From Bradyrhizobium lupini (GTDB lineage: Bacteria > Pseudomonadota > Alphaproteobacteria > Rhizobiales > Xanthobacteraceae), in NCBI RefSeq assembly GCF_040939785.1, contig NZ_CP162553.1, positions 2,170,001 to 2,234,000 on the forward strand: a DNA stretch of 64,000 nt, in the 5' to 3' direction. Shown here in pieces: positions 8,057 through 14,989 of the stretch. Below the pieces are notes generated by a model. The model was not told the DNA's origin. It worked only from the letters and a program-made list of their open reading frames with translations, and made no database searches. The translations under genes were made by a program, and so were the position numbers. Position 1 is the first letter of the stretch. Every line of letters begins with the position of its first letter.

Positions 8057-8944
8057 TCAGGCATTGACACGCGCAAGGAAGGCGCGGACCAGGGGCAGCG
8101 CCTCATCGAAATGCGTCTCGAGCAGCCAGTGTCCGGCGCCGTCGAGCAGGTGCAGATCGACATCAGGCAAGTCGCGGCGATAGGCGCGGGCGGACTCGGC
8201 CGGCATGTATCCGTCTTCGGGGCCCCACACCACGAGCGTTGGAGGACGGTGCTCGCGCAGATACGCCTGATAGCGCGCGAACCAGCCGAGATTCTCCTCC
8301 AGCTTCTCCATCAGCCCGACGCAGACCTGTCGGCGCACTGGCGTGTCCATGAGTGGCCAATGAAGCTTCCAGAGGTCGGGCGGCACCCGGGCAGCGACGT
8401 CGTCCGTCACTTCGCCAACGAACTCCGCACGGAAGCCATCCTCGCTCACGGCCTCCTCGAGCGGCCGGTGCCTCGCCGGCGTCTTGTCGGCCCACCAGGC
8501 CTTGATGGTCGCGTATTTCGGGCCCAGCACATCCTCATAGATATCGCCGTTCTGGATGATGAGCGCGGCGATCCGCTCGGGGTGAGCGATCGCGTGCCTT
8601 AGCCCGATCTGGGAGCCGTAATCGTGGAGCCACAAGGCGTATCGTCCGAGGCCGAGCGCATCGGCGAGGCCGGCCAGCACGTCTGCATAGGCGTCGAAAT
8701 CATAGGCGAATTCCGACGGGTCGGGCGTGCCGCTGTAACCAAAGCCCGGCCAGTCGAACGCGATCGTCCGCCACCGGTCGGCGAGCGCCGGCATCAACCG
8801 GCGGAACTGGAAGGAGGAACAGGGATAGCCGTGCGGCAGCAGCAGGACCGGCGCGCCGGCGCGTCCCGCTTCGCGATAGAAGATCGACATCCCGTTCAAC
8901 GCCAAGCGCCGGTGCGTGAGCCCGCTCGCCATTCGGGCCTCCAT
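8057..8944 (-). CDS. Alpha/beta hydrolase with Asp nucleophile (epoxide hydrolase/dehalogenase-like)
   Basis: 295 aa. ATG 8944 is preferred because the alternative start at 8968 lies inside an operator-like palindrome. An HGYPCSSFQFR oxyanion-loop motif is present. The nucleophile elbow reads LHDYGSQIG, where Asp replaces the usual Ser. The acid region is GPEDGYMP and the catalytic His is in GAGHWLLETH. Asp nucleophiles occur in epoxide hydrolases and haloalkane dehalogenases, so hydrolysis of an epoxide or halide is the best guess. It is first in a four-gene operon with a monooxygenase-like protein, transporter and regulator, suggesting detoxification. Confidence 0.85.
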   Translation of the reverse strand: MEARMASGLTHRRLALNGMSIFYREAGRAGAPVLLLPHGYPCSSFQFRRLMPALADRWRTIAFDWPGFGYSGTPDPSEFAYDFDAYADVLAGLADALGLGRYALWLHDYGSQIGLRHAIAHPERIAALIIQNGDIYEDVLGPKYATIKAWWADKTPARHRPLEEAVSEDGFRAEFVGEVTDDVAARVPPDLWKLHWPLMDTPVRRQVCVGLMEKLEENLGWFARYQAYLREHRPPTLVVWGPEDGYMPAESARAYRRDLPDVDLHLLDGAGHWLLETHFDEALPLVRAFLARVNA

Positions 8945-8952
8945 CGTCTTTA

Positions 8953-8978
8953 CACCACCTAAATGCATTTAGGCGGTG
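8953..8978. promoter_or_regulatory. 26-bp near-perfect palindrome (operator-like)
   Basis: The core CCTAAATGCATTTAGG (8958-8973) is a perfect 16-bp palindrome. It extends to CACC-x-...-x-GGTG with a single mismatched pair. It sits directly upstream of the hydrolase start, where a repressor would block the four-gene operon. The regulator is not identified. Confidence 0.75.
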
Positions 8979-9193
8979 AACGTTCCGAGGCTAGGGAGCC
9001 GTGTGGCGACGAACAATCGGCGCGATCACGCGCCATCGTTGTGCGGGTGGTGCCGCAGCCGACATGAGCGTAGGGCTTATCTGGCACCGTTCGGCTGTTC
9101 CGCTGGGCTGCCCACCAGAAACGCTGCGTGTTCTCGCCGAGAACCCGCCCATACAATGCTCAATCAACCGCTCTTTCGCGGCAGGAGCCGTCC

Positions 9194-9322
9194 ATGACCA
9201 ATGAAAAAGGCCCCAACATCAAGAAGAAGCAGAAATGCAAGAACTGCGAAGGCAAAGGCCTGCTCAAGAAGGGCGACAAGGTGGTGAAGTGCCAGCGCTG
9301 CAAAGGCACGGGCGTGCGGTGA
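9194..9322 (+). CDS. 42-aa DnaJ-type zinc-finger microprotein
   Basis: ATG 9194 follows CAGGAGCCGTCC. The peptide MTNEKGPNIKKKQKCKNCEG, then KG...KCQRCKGTGVR has two CxxCxGxG motifs, the zinc-binding repeat of the DnaJ cysteine-rich region, and nothing else of the chaperone. Two motifs suffice to bind one zinc ion. A second, different protein with the same motif pair follows at 9462. It may assist protein or RNA binding; the role is unknown. Confidence 0.75.
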   Translation: MTNEKGPNIKKKQKCKNCEGKGLLKKGDKVVKCQRCKGTGVR

Positions 9323-9461
9323 TGATGAGGTGATGGCCTCCAATGCGGACGGCGTACTTTCCCAGGTTGCGCAGGCTCGCGACTGACGTGCACCGCATCT
9401 GACATCACGATTGGCACTTCCTGCGGCAAGACGCGTTGCGGTCTTTTCGAGGGAGCTGCAG

Positions 9462-9671
9462 ATGACCAAGACCGACACGGAGGGCGTAAAGACCGGGACA
9501 CCGCCGACGGGTTCGGCGGCGCTCAACCCCGGGGACGAAGCCGCACCGGGGACGATGGGCACCGGCGAAGATGTGTGTCCGGATTGCCATGGCAAGGGGC
9601 GGATCGACGGCGCGCCCTGCGCGACGTGCGGCGGCAGCGGGACCGTGATCCGGGCCGTCGGCGGGGCCTGA
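9462..9671 (+). CDS. 69-aa protein with a DnaJ-type zinc-finger pair
   Basis: ATG 9462 follows AGGGAGCTGCAG. The N-terminal 40 residues are Thr/Gly/Pro-rich and probably unstructured. The C-terminal part has CPDCHGKG, then CATCGGSG, the DnaJ-like CxxCxGxG pair. It lies 139 bp after the related 42-aa gene. The in-frame extension to 9411 is less likely because it lacks a ribosome site. Function is unknown. Confidence 0.75.
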   Translation: MTKTDTEGVKTGTPPTGSAALNPGDEAAPGTMGTGEDVCPDCHGKGRIDGAPCATCGGSGTVIRAVGGA

Positions 9672-9791
9672 GCAAAGCGCGGGCCGCGCGGCGCTTGAGC
9701 CCGGCTGTGGCTTTCGATCGCGGCTTCATTGTTCCAGCAACGAACGGCCCTCGCCCGTGTTTTCCGGATGCGAGACACAATGAGGCGCGCC

Positions 9792-9971
9792 ATGACCAAG
9801 GATGCCGGACTGAAGCCCGACGATTTTCCCATCGAAGCCGACAAGGACAAGCTCAGGACCCACAAGGGCGAGCCGGTGGCCTCGGCCGAGTCGGAGAAGA
9901 TCGCGGATCAGATCGCCGAACGGCTGAACGAGCATGCTCACCAAGAAGAGCAGGATCGTTGGTCGGCCTAG
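9792..9971 (+). CDS. 59-aa charged protein of unknown function
   Basis: ATG 9792 has GAGGCG upstream; ATG 9780 is an alternative adding four residues. The protein (MTKDAGLKPDDFPIEADKDK, then LRTHKGEPVASAES...) is highly charged, with a predicted helix near the end (KIADQIAERLNEHAHQEEQD). No cysteine, signal peptide or membrane segment. It is in the same run of small plus-strand genes as the zinc-finger proteins. Confidence 0.65.
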   Translation: MTKDAGLKPDDFPIEADKDKLRTHKGEPVASAESEKIADQIAERLNEHAHQEEQDRWSA

Positions 9972-10211
9972 GCAATTCGCCTTGCCGACACCCATCCGGA
10001 AAGAGCAACGGATAGTTTGTAGGACCGAGCTCGCAGGAACGACGTCGTTGGAACGACCTGGGGCCGTTGCGTATTGGGCCGCGCCGGGTCCTTGCGATTC
10101 CGGCAATGGCGGCCTCGGCTCGAAGCCCCGCCCCCGGGCCACAGGCCGGGGCCGCCTGACGGGGGATCGGCCCGGCATCTCAGGCCGTCTTGGAGGACTG
10201 CGCGAGAGACC

Positions 10212-10445
10212 ATGGAGGCGCCCACACCAGGGATGCAAAACCCGCTTCGACAGGCGCGGCTCTACGGCTACCTGATCGAACGCGAGGGCGCGCTGTTTCA
10301 TCCCGGCGGCAGCCACCCGCTGTGCAGCGCGGGCATGACGCGACGCATGATCGAGGCGGGCTGGCTGGTGAAAGCCGGCGATCGCTACGAGTTGACGCCG
10401 CAGGCGCAGGAACGGATCGCCCCGCGTGCGATGAGCTCGGGATGA
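10212..10445 (+). CDS. 77-aa protein of unknown function
   Basis: ATG 10212 in the sequence GAGACCATGGAG. The product (MEAPTPGMQNPLRQARLYGY, then LIEREGALFHPGGSH...) ends with helix-turn-like MTRRMIEAGWLVKAGDRYEL, then TPQAQERI. This spacing resembles a small winged-helix or DNA-binding fold, but I cannot name a family. The preceding ~240 bp (9972-10211) is GC-rich with hairpin potential around CCGGGCCACAGGCCGG and no gene that I can support. Confidence 0.6.
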   Translation: MEAPTPGMQNPLRQARLYGYLIEREGALFHPGGSHPLCSAGMTRRMIEAGWLVKAGDRYELTPQAQERIAPRAMSSG

Positions 10446-10549
10446 CTCATCGTCGCTGTCGCGGGATTTCCGCTCCCGCCCAGGAACAGGTGCGTGCCGA
10501 GATCTTTGCCTCGGCACGGCATGTGACGACGTCAAGCACAGGAGCGGAC

Positions 10550-10846
10550 ATGAAAAAGCTGGTTCTCGCAGGGCTCGTTGCGGCTCTCGCATTCCCCTCT
10601 TCCGCATTCGCGCAAGGCGGCGCGGGTGCGTCCAGGACCGGGTCGAGCATCGACTCCTCAGGCACCGGCGGCACGACGGGAGCGGGAGCCTCCGGCCTCA
10701 ACACGTCATCGGACAACAATGGCGGCGGCGCGAACGCACCGGCCAAGTCCTCCACGACCCGGCCAGGCGACAACGACACCAGGCAAACCCAGGGCGGTCA
10801 GCAGGCCATGCCGGGCTCAGGCTCGACGGGAGCGAACCGCAAATAG
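10550..10846 (+). CDS. Secreted Gly/Ser/Thr-rich protein, 98 aa
   Basis: ATG 10550 follows AGGAGCGGAC. Residues 1-22 are a signal peptide (MKKLVLAGLVAALAFPSSAF, then AQ). The rest is low-complexity Gly/Ser/Thr/Asn/Gln, with no cysteine. Probably an unstructured periplasmic protein of unknown role. It ends at a strong terminator shared with the converging Gly/Tyr-rich gene. Confidence 0.75.
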   Translation: MKKLVLAGLVAALAFPSSAFAQGGAGASRTGSSIDSSGTGGTTGAGASGLNTSSDNNGGGANAPAKSSTTRPGDNDTRQTQGGQQAMPGSGSTGANRK

Positions 10847-10879
10847 GCGCGCCGCGAACCGCTGACCGATTGCCCTCAC

Positions 10880-10912
10880 GCAAAAGGCCCGGATGATGAT
10901 CCGGGCCTTGTC
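10880..10912. terminator. Bidirectional terminator
   Basis: A perfect 10-bp stem AAGGCCCGGA / TCCGGGCCTT with a TGATGA loop. It lies between two converging genes, with AAAAGG on one side and CCTTGT on the other. Confidence 0.8.
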
Positions 10913-10915
10913 TCG

Positions 10916-11206
10916 TCACCACCAGGGATCCCAATAGGGCGGTGGAGCGTAGGCGTAAGGCACATAATAGGCCCGCCGCACGACGCGCGGTCCATAATAG
11001 CCGTAGGGCGGGCCATAGTAGCGCGGGCCATAATAGGCATCGGCCGCCAGCCCCGCCGCAAGCGCACCGGCAACAAGACCGAAGCCGATGCCGGGACCGC
11101 CCCAATGGCCGTGCCAGCCGCCGCGCCAGCCATGGGCTTGCGCCGGCGAGGCCGCCGCCACGAACAGGGCCGAGATCATCGTCAGGACCAAAGCAAGTTT
11201 CTTCAT
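10916..11206 (-). CDS. Secreted Gly/Tyr-rich protein, paralogue of the gene at 3600
   Basis: 96 aa from ATG 11206 (MKKLALVLTMISALFVAAAS, then PAQA as signal peptide). The open frame to 11344 lacks export logic. The mature part has HGWRGGWHGHWGGPG, a small hydrophobic stretch, then YYGPRYYGPPYGYYGP and a W/P-rich end. Architecture and motifs match the protein at 3600-4016. Function is unknown. Confidence 0.78.
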   Translation of the reverse strand: MKKLALVLTMISALFVAAASPAQAHGWRGGWHGHWGGPGIGFGLVAGALAAGLAADAYYGPRYYGPPYGYYGPRVVRRAYYVPYAYAPPPYWDPWW

Positions 11207-11362
11207 ATGCGACTCCCAGAACTTGGAAACCGACCGCAAAACGCCAGACCGGAATTGAAGTTTCCGAGCGTTCCGGAAAATTTTGCAGCGAGCCGACGGA
11301 CGCGAATGCGGCCGCCGGCCGCGCGCGGGCGAGAGCGGCGGCACCCGCCCGCCGCTTCATGC

Positions 11363-11851
11363 TTACTTGCCGTTGATCGCGATGCGCCTCACCTTCTGTT
11401 GTGCCGCCGGTGACTTCGGCAGGGTGACGGTGAGAACGCCGTTGTTGAAGGAAGCCGCGACCTTGTCCTGGTCGACGTCATCGACCGGAATGCGCCGCAC
11501 GAAACGGCCATAGTAACGCTCGCTGAAGAGACGCTCCTTGTCTTCCGTTTCGCTCTTCTTCTCGCCGCTGATCGTCAGCACGCCGTTTGCAAGCTCGACG
11601 TTGACGTCCTTTTCGAGACCGGGAAGCTCGGCGACGACCTTGACTTCCTTGTCGCTCTCGTCGAGTTCGACGTTCGGCCAGCCCATTGCGGTCGAGGAGC
11701 CGAACGGACTGAGATCAAAGCTGCGGAAGGCGTCGTCGAACAGCCGGTTCATCTCACGATGAAGCGCAAGCAGCGGGTTGCCGGCTTCGCCGCGCTGAAC
11801 GGCCATATTGCGTGAGCCGTTGTTCCACGGAATGAGATCGCGTAGTGCCAT
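11363..11851 (-). CDS. Small heat-shock protein, Hsp20/alpha-crystallin family
   Basis: 162 aa; AAGGAG lies 8 bases before ATG 11851. N-terminal arm with MNRLFDDAFRSFDLSPFG. The alpha-crystallin domain (~55-150) has PNVELDESDKEVKVVAELPG and the ending signature FNNGVLTVTLPKSP, followed by a C-terminal KVRRIAI anchor. It is an ATP-independent holdase that keeps unfolded cytoplasmic proteins soluble. Its own leader (11852-11949) has an exposed ribosome site and no ROSE motif. A sigma32-like promoter and ROSE element 230-370 bp upstream may read through into it. Confidence 0.93.
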   Translation of the reverse strand: MALRDLIPWNNGSRNMAVQRGEAGNPLLALHREMNRLFDDAFRSFDLSPFGSSTAMGWPNVELDESDKEVKVVAELPGLEKDVNVELANGVLTISGEKKSETEDKERLFSERYYGRFVRRIPVDDVDQDKVAASFNNGVLTVTLPKSPAAQQKVRRIAINGK

Positions 11852-11949
11852 TGTCGTTTCTCCTTATCTCTTGTCTTGATTGTCGATTGGCGCAGCTCGG
11901 CGCGCGGCGAGGGCCACGCACGCGCTGCAAAGCCCGGACGATCAACTCG

Positions 11950-12078
11950 TCAGGCCGCCTGCTTGTGCTCGATTTCGGATCGGCATTGCCGGCAGCATCG
12001 ATCGCGATGCGACGCGGCGGAACGGCGGTCGAAACCGATGGTCGAACGCCAGAGGGGAGACATATCGTCGGTTCTCAT
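11950..12078 (-). pseudogene. Gutted small heat-shock gene (HspA/IbpA type) behind a ROSE element
   Basis: ATG 12078 begins MRTDDMSPLWRSTIGFDR, which matches the usual start of rhizobial HspA/IbpA proteins (MRTYDLTPLYRSTVGFDRLF, from memory). The alpha-crystallin core is missing. The next bases read RRIAIDAAGNADP in a second frame and then EIEHKQAA-stop in the first, both resembling the C-terminal tail of such proteins. So the gene has lost about a hundred central codons and carries a further small frame break. The 42-codon frame could still be translated as a short peptide. Confidence 0.7.
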
Positions 12079-12188
12079 AACCACATCCTCCTGTGAGCAA
12101 CATGGATTAAGAGCATCACCGGGGCGAGCCCCGATGGCCTTGCCGGACCCTGCTTTGGCGTCCGGCACCGCACTCGCATGCGGCTGCC
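12079..12188 (-). promoter_or_regulatory. ROSE-type RNA thermometer
   Basis: The ~110-nt leader before ATG 12078 folds into successive hairpins: CCGCA/TGCGG, GCCGGAC/GTCCGGC (7 bp perfect), and GGGG/CCCC with flanking pairs. A 3' hairpin has TTGCT (12100-12096) facing the ribosome site AGGAGGAT (12092-12085). TTGCT opposite AGGAG is the ROSE hallmark: the ribosome site is masked at normal temperature and melts in heat. It is well known upstream of small heat-shock genes in Bradyrhizobium. Here the controlled gene is only a remnant. Confidence 0.8.
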
Positions 12189-12194
12189 AAAAGA

Positions 12195-12221
12195 ATTAGG
12201 AGGCGCCGATTTGGTTTCAAG
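12195..12221 (-). promoter_or_regulatory. Sigma32-type heat-shock promoter
   Basis: Minus-strand CTTGAAA (12221-12215), a 14-bp spacer, then CCTAAT (12200-12195). This matches the CTTGAAA -35 box and 13-15-bp spacing of RpoH promoters; the -10 is only partly like CCCCAT. The TGA stop of the rpoH gene lies inside the -35 box. Transcription would start near 12188, just at the beginning of the ROSE leader. Confidence 0.7.
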
Positions 12222-13089
12222 AGCCGGCTGCCAGGCGTCCGGCGATAGCAGCCCGAACCTTTTCGAACGCGCGCATTTCGATCTGCCGCACCCGCTCGCG
12301 TGAAACGCCATACCGTGCCGCGAGCTGCTCAAGTCTCAGCGGCGGCTCGGAGAGCCAGCGCGCCTCGAGAATGTCGCGCTCGCGCGGCTTGAGGACGCCC
12401 ATGGCGCCGGCGAGGGCTTCACGCCTCCGTCTGGTTTCTTCCTGCTCGGCGTACGCGGCTTCAGGACTGGACGCGGGGTCGACGAGCCAGTCCTGGACTT
12501 CGCCGCCGTCGGCGTCGCGCACCAAGGCATTGAGCGACAGGTCGCCGCCGAGGCGCCGGTTCATCTCGATGACGTCGTTCTCCTGCACGCCGAGCCGCCG
12601 CGCGATCCGGCTGGCGTGCTCGGGGCGGAGATCACCATCCTCCAGGGCGGAAATTTCCGCCTTGGTCCGGCGAAGCTTGAAGAACAGCTTCTTCTGCGCC
12701 CCGCTGTTGGCAATCCTGACCAGCGACCAGGACCGCAGGATGTATTCCTGGATCGACGCCTTGATCCACCACATCGCGTAGGTCGCGAGCCGAAAGCCGC
12801 GCTCCGGCTCGAAGCGCTTGACGGCGTGCATCAGGCCGACGTTTCCTTCGGAAATGATGTCCGCAACCGGCAGGCCGTAGCCGCGATATCCCATCGCAAT
12901 CCTGGCAACGAGCCGCAGATGGCTTGTGACGAGATGATAGGCTGCCTCGCGGTCGCCGTGCTCGCGCCATCGCTTGGCGTAGGCGATTTCCTGATCGGGC
13001 CGCAGCATCGGAAACTTGCGAATTTCCGCCAGGTAATGTGTCAATCCGCCCTCAGACGACAGCATCGGAACAGTTGCAGTGCTTCCCAT
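12217..13089 (-). CDS. rpoH: Heat-shock sigma factor RpoH (sigma32)
   Basis: 290 aa from ATG 13089, preceded by AAGAGGTGGG; a longer start at 13134 has no good site. Region 1.2/2 reads SEGGLTHYLAEIRKFPML, GNVGLMHAVKRFEPERGFRL and ATYAMWWIKASIQEYILRSW. The RpoH box QKKLFFKLRR is intact, separating it from housekeeping sigma factors. Region 4.2 ends LAARYGVSRERVRQIEMRAF. It directs RNA polymerase to heat-shock promoters; one such promoter overlaps its own stop codon. Bradyrhizobium carries several rpoH genes, so which copy this is remains open. Confidence 0.95.
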   Translation of the reverse strand: MGSTATVPMLSSEGGLTHYLAEIRKFPMLRPDQEIAYAKRWREHGDREAAYHLVTSHLRLVARIAMGYRGYGLPVADIISEGNVGLMHAVKRFEPERGFRLATYAMWWIKASIQEYILRSWSLVRIANSGAQKKLFFKLRRTKAEISALEDGDLRPEHASRIARRLGVQENDVIEMNRRLGGDLSLNALVRDADGGEVQDWLVDPASSPEAAYAEQEETRRRREALAGAMGVLKPRERDILEARWLSEPPLRLEQLAARYGVSRERVRQIEMRAFEKVRAAIAGRLAAGS

Positions 13090-13114
13090 TGCCCACCTCT
13101 TCGAGTTGGTCTGC

Positions 13115-13297
13115 TTACGCTCCAAAATCGACATGACAAAAAATGGTTTCGGCCGACGATGTAACGACCGGTGGGGCCGGCGCGTGAGTTTGCGGCGGCT
13201 CTGGCCGGGTCACGAGATAGAGCTCGCCCGCCACCAACAGGAGGGCAGCGACGGCCAGGGCCAACATGCCGAGCACCAGATCGCTGTAGTCATCCAT
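13115..13297 (-). CDS. 60-aa putative single-span membrane protein
   Basis: The frame MDDYSDLVLGMLALAVAALL, then LVAGELYLVTRPEPPQTHAP has one transmembrane helix (~8-30) and a Pro-rich tail. It lies 25 bp upstream of rpoH on the same strand, so the two may be cotranscribed. The ATG has no clear ribosome site, which lowers confidence. No family recognised. Confidence 0.4.
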   Translation of the reverse strand: MDDYSDLVLGMLALAVAALLLVAGELYLVTRPEPPQTHAPAPPVVTSSAETIFCHVDFGA

Positions 13298-13417
13298 GCG
13301 CGTTCGAAAGTATGTCGATGTCGAAGATCGGCAGCCATCGCTTTTGGCTGTCCGCGACGTCGAACGTCGTCACCGGAATTTTGTTCCGGACTTTCGGCGC
13401 CCCGCCGGGACGCGGCC

Positions 13418-13969
13418 TCACCCCGCCAGCGAATTCCTCGTCGCGCGAAGAATATCGTCCGACAGCTTGGGATCGTCCACGGCGCGGGCAAGCACGAGGG
13501 CTCCCACCATGGAGGCGGCGGCGGCGAGCGCCTTGTCCTCGCGCTGGCGTGGCTTCAGATCGGTGTCCATTCGGCTGCTCAGCAAGCCGATCACGCCGCG
13601 CACGCCGGCGGTGAAACGCTGCTTCAGGCCGCCGCTTTGACGTGACACTTCACAGGCGAGCGCAGCGAAGGGGCAGCCGGCGGCGGGATCGTCGCGATGC
13701 CCCGGCGAGAGATAGTGCGAAACATAGTCCTCGAGCTCGAAGGCCTCGGGGAATTCCTGACCCTTGGCGTCGATCGCATGGGCCACCGCCTCCTCGACCA
13801 GCCGCTCCTTGGAGCCGAACTGGCTGTAGAGGCTGCCGTGCGTCATCCCGGCCGCCTCGGCGAGTGCGTCGACACCGACGCCGGCGATGCCGCGCTCCCG
13901 CAGCAGGCGCGAGGCAGTCTCGAGAATATGCTCGCGATTTTTGGCGGCCTGTTCCTTTGAGACGCGCAT
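13418..13969 (-). CDS. TetR-family repressor
   Basis: 183 aa from ATG 13969 (MRVSKEQAAKNREHILETAS). The N-terminal helix-turn-helix reads ALAEAAGMTHGSLYSQFGSK. The ligand domain contains AAGCPFAALACEVSRQ, typical of TetR proteins that sense electrophilic or xenobiotic compounds. It is divergent from the SDR gene. Two near-identical operator palindromes lie between them (14007-14043), so it probably represses itself and the SDR/quinone-oxidoreductase pair. Confidence 0.9.
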   Translation of the reverse strand: MRVSKEQAAKNREHILETASRLLRERGIAGVGVDALAEAAGMTHGSLYSQFGSKERLVEEAVAHAIDAKGQEFPEAFELEDYVSHYLSPGHRDDPAAGCPFAALACEVSRQSGGLKQRFTAGVRGVIGLLSSRMDTDLKPRQREDKALAAAASMVGALVLARAVDDPKLSDDILRATRNSLAG

Positions 13970-14006
13970 GGGACCGATCCTTAGAGGCGGGGCTTGACTT
14001 TTATAA

Positions 14007-14043
14007 TTACGATCGTCATGTATATCAATAGTTACGATCGTAA
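14007..14043. promoter_or_regulatory. Tandem TetR operator sites
   Basis: TTACGATCGTCA (14007-14018) and TTACGATCGTAA (14032-14043, a perfect 12-bp palindrome) have centres 25 bp apart in the divergent promoter between the TetR and SDR genes. Twin sites on nearly the same face of DNA suit two dimers. Confidence 0.75.
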
Positions 14044-14084
14044 TCAAACGATTTCAGGCCCGGTAGTGGCGTCGGAGAGGCATT

Positions 14085-14942
14085 ATGAACAGGATTACAC
14101 CGAAGATCGCGCTAGTGACCGGCGCCTCCTCAGGCATCGGCCAGGCGACGGCGGAGCGACTCGCGAACGCCGGCTACAAGGTGTTCGGCACCAGCAGGCG
14201 GGGCGCGCAGGCGGGCAAGCAGGCATTCGAGATGCTGGCTCTCGACGTCACCAGCGATGCATCGGTGGAAGCCGCCGTCGGCGAAGTGATCCGGCGCGAG
14301 GGTCGCATCGACCTGCTCGTCAACAACGCCGGCTTCGGCGTTGCCCCTGCCGGCGCGGAAGAGAGCTCGATGGAGCAGGCGCGCGCGATTTTCGAGACGA
14401 ACTTCTTCGGCCTGATCCGGATGACGCGCGCCGTCGTGCCGCACATGCGGCGCCATGGAAGCGGCCGCATCATCAACATCGGCTCAGTGCTCGGCTTTCT
14501 GCCGATGCCTTACGGCGCGCTCTATGCCGCGACCAAGCACGCCGTGGCAGGCTATTCGGAATCGCTCGACCATGAACTGCGCACGCGGGGCATCCGGGTC
14601 TCCGTAGTCGAGCCCGCCTACACCAAGACGCCGTTCGACGCGAACTTCATGGAGCCCGACGCCACGCTCGACGAATATCGCGAGGCGCGCGCCGGCGTGA
14701 CCAAGCGGGTGAACGAGGTGATGGCGACGGCCGAACAGCCCGGCGTCGTGGCCGATGCCGTGCTGAAGGCCGCGAGCGCGGTGCGCCCGCAACTCAAATA
14801 CGCGGCCGGCAGCCTTGCGAAGCGCCTGCGATTTCTGCGCCGGTTCGCGCCCGCAGCCCTGGTGGATGCCGGAATCCGAAAGGATTTGCGGCTGGATGCG
14901 ACGGCGGCGCTGCAGCCCGCCCGCACCGCGCGGGCTTTCTGA
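14085..14942 (+). CDS. Short-chain dehydrogenase/reductase
   Basis: 285 aa; GGAGAGGCATT precedes ATG 14085. Cofactor motif TGASSGIG at 14-21; NNAG at ~86; catalytic Ser in NIGSVLG and Tyr/Lys in YGALYAATK. Classical SDR with an extended C-terminal end. It oxidises or reduces a carbonyl/alcohol with NAD(P)H; the substrate is not visible. It is divergent from a TetR gene and followed within 50 bp by a quinone-oxidoreductase-like gene, likely one inducible unit for reactive carbonyl or quinone compounds. Confidence 0.88.
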   Translation: MNRITPKIALVTGASSGIGQATAERLANAGYKVFGTSRRGAQAGKQAFEMLALDVTSDASVEAAVGEVIRREGRIDLLVNNAGFGVAPAGAEESSMEQARAIFETNFFGLIRMTRAVVPHMRRHGSGRIINIGSVLGFLPMPYGALYAATKHAVAGYSESLDHELRTRGIRVSVVEPAYTKTPFDANFMEPDATLDEYREARAGVTKRVNEVMATAEQPGVVADAVLKAASAVRPQLKYAAGSLAKRLRFLRRFAPAALVDAGIRKDLRLDATAALQPARTARAF

Positions 14943-14989
14943 GGGCCGCAATCTTGCCAGTGCGAAGAACCTTCGGACCGAGAGAAAAA

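Noticed and set aside
9972..10211. GC-rich hairpins that looked like a tRNA or small RNA
   Set aside because: No cloverleaf arms, no CCA-end or T-loop; no promoter/terminator pair.
11852..11949. Possible second ROSE element before the intact Hsp20 gene
   Set aside because: No TTGCT facing the AGGAG site and no ordered hairpins.
13994..14007. TTGACT and TATAAT boxes in the TetR/SDR gap
   Set aside because: Spacing and orientation do not combine into one promoter; only the operators are supported.
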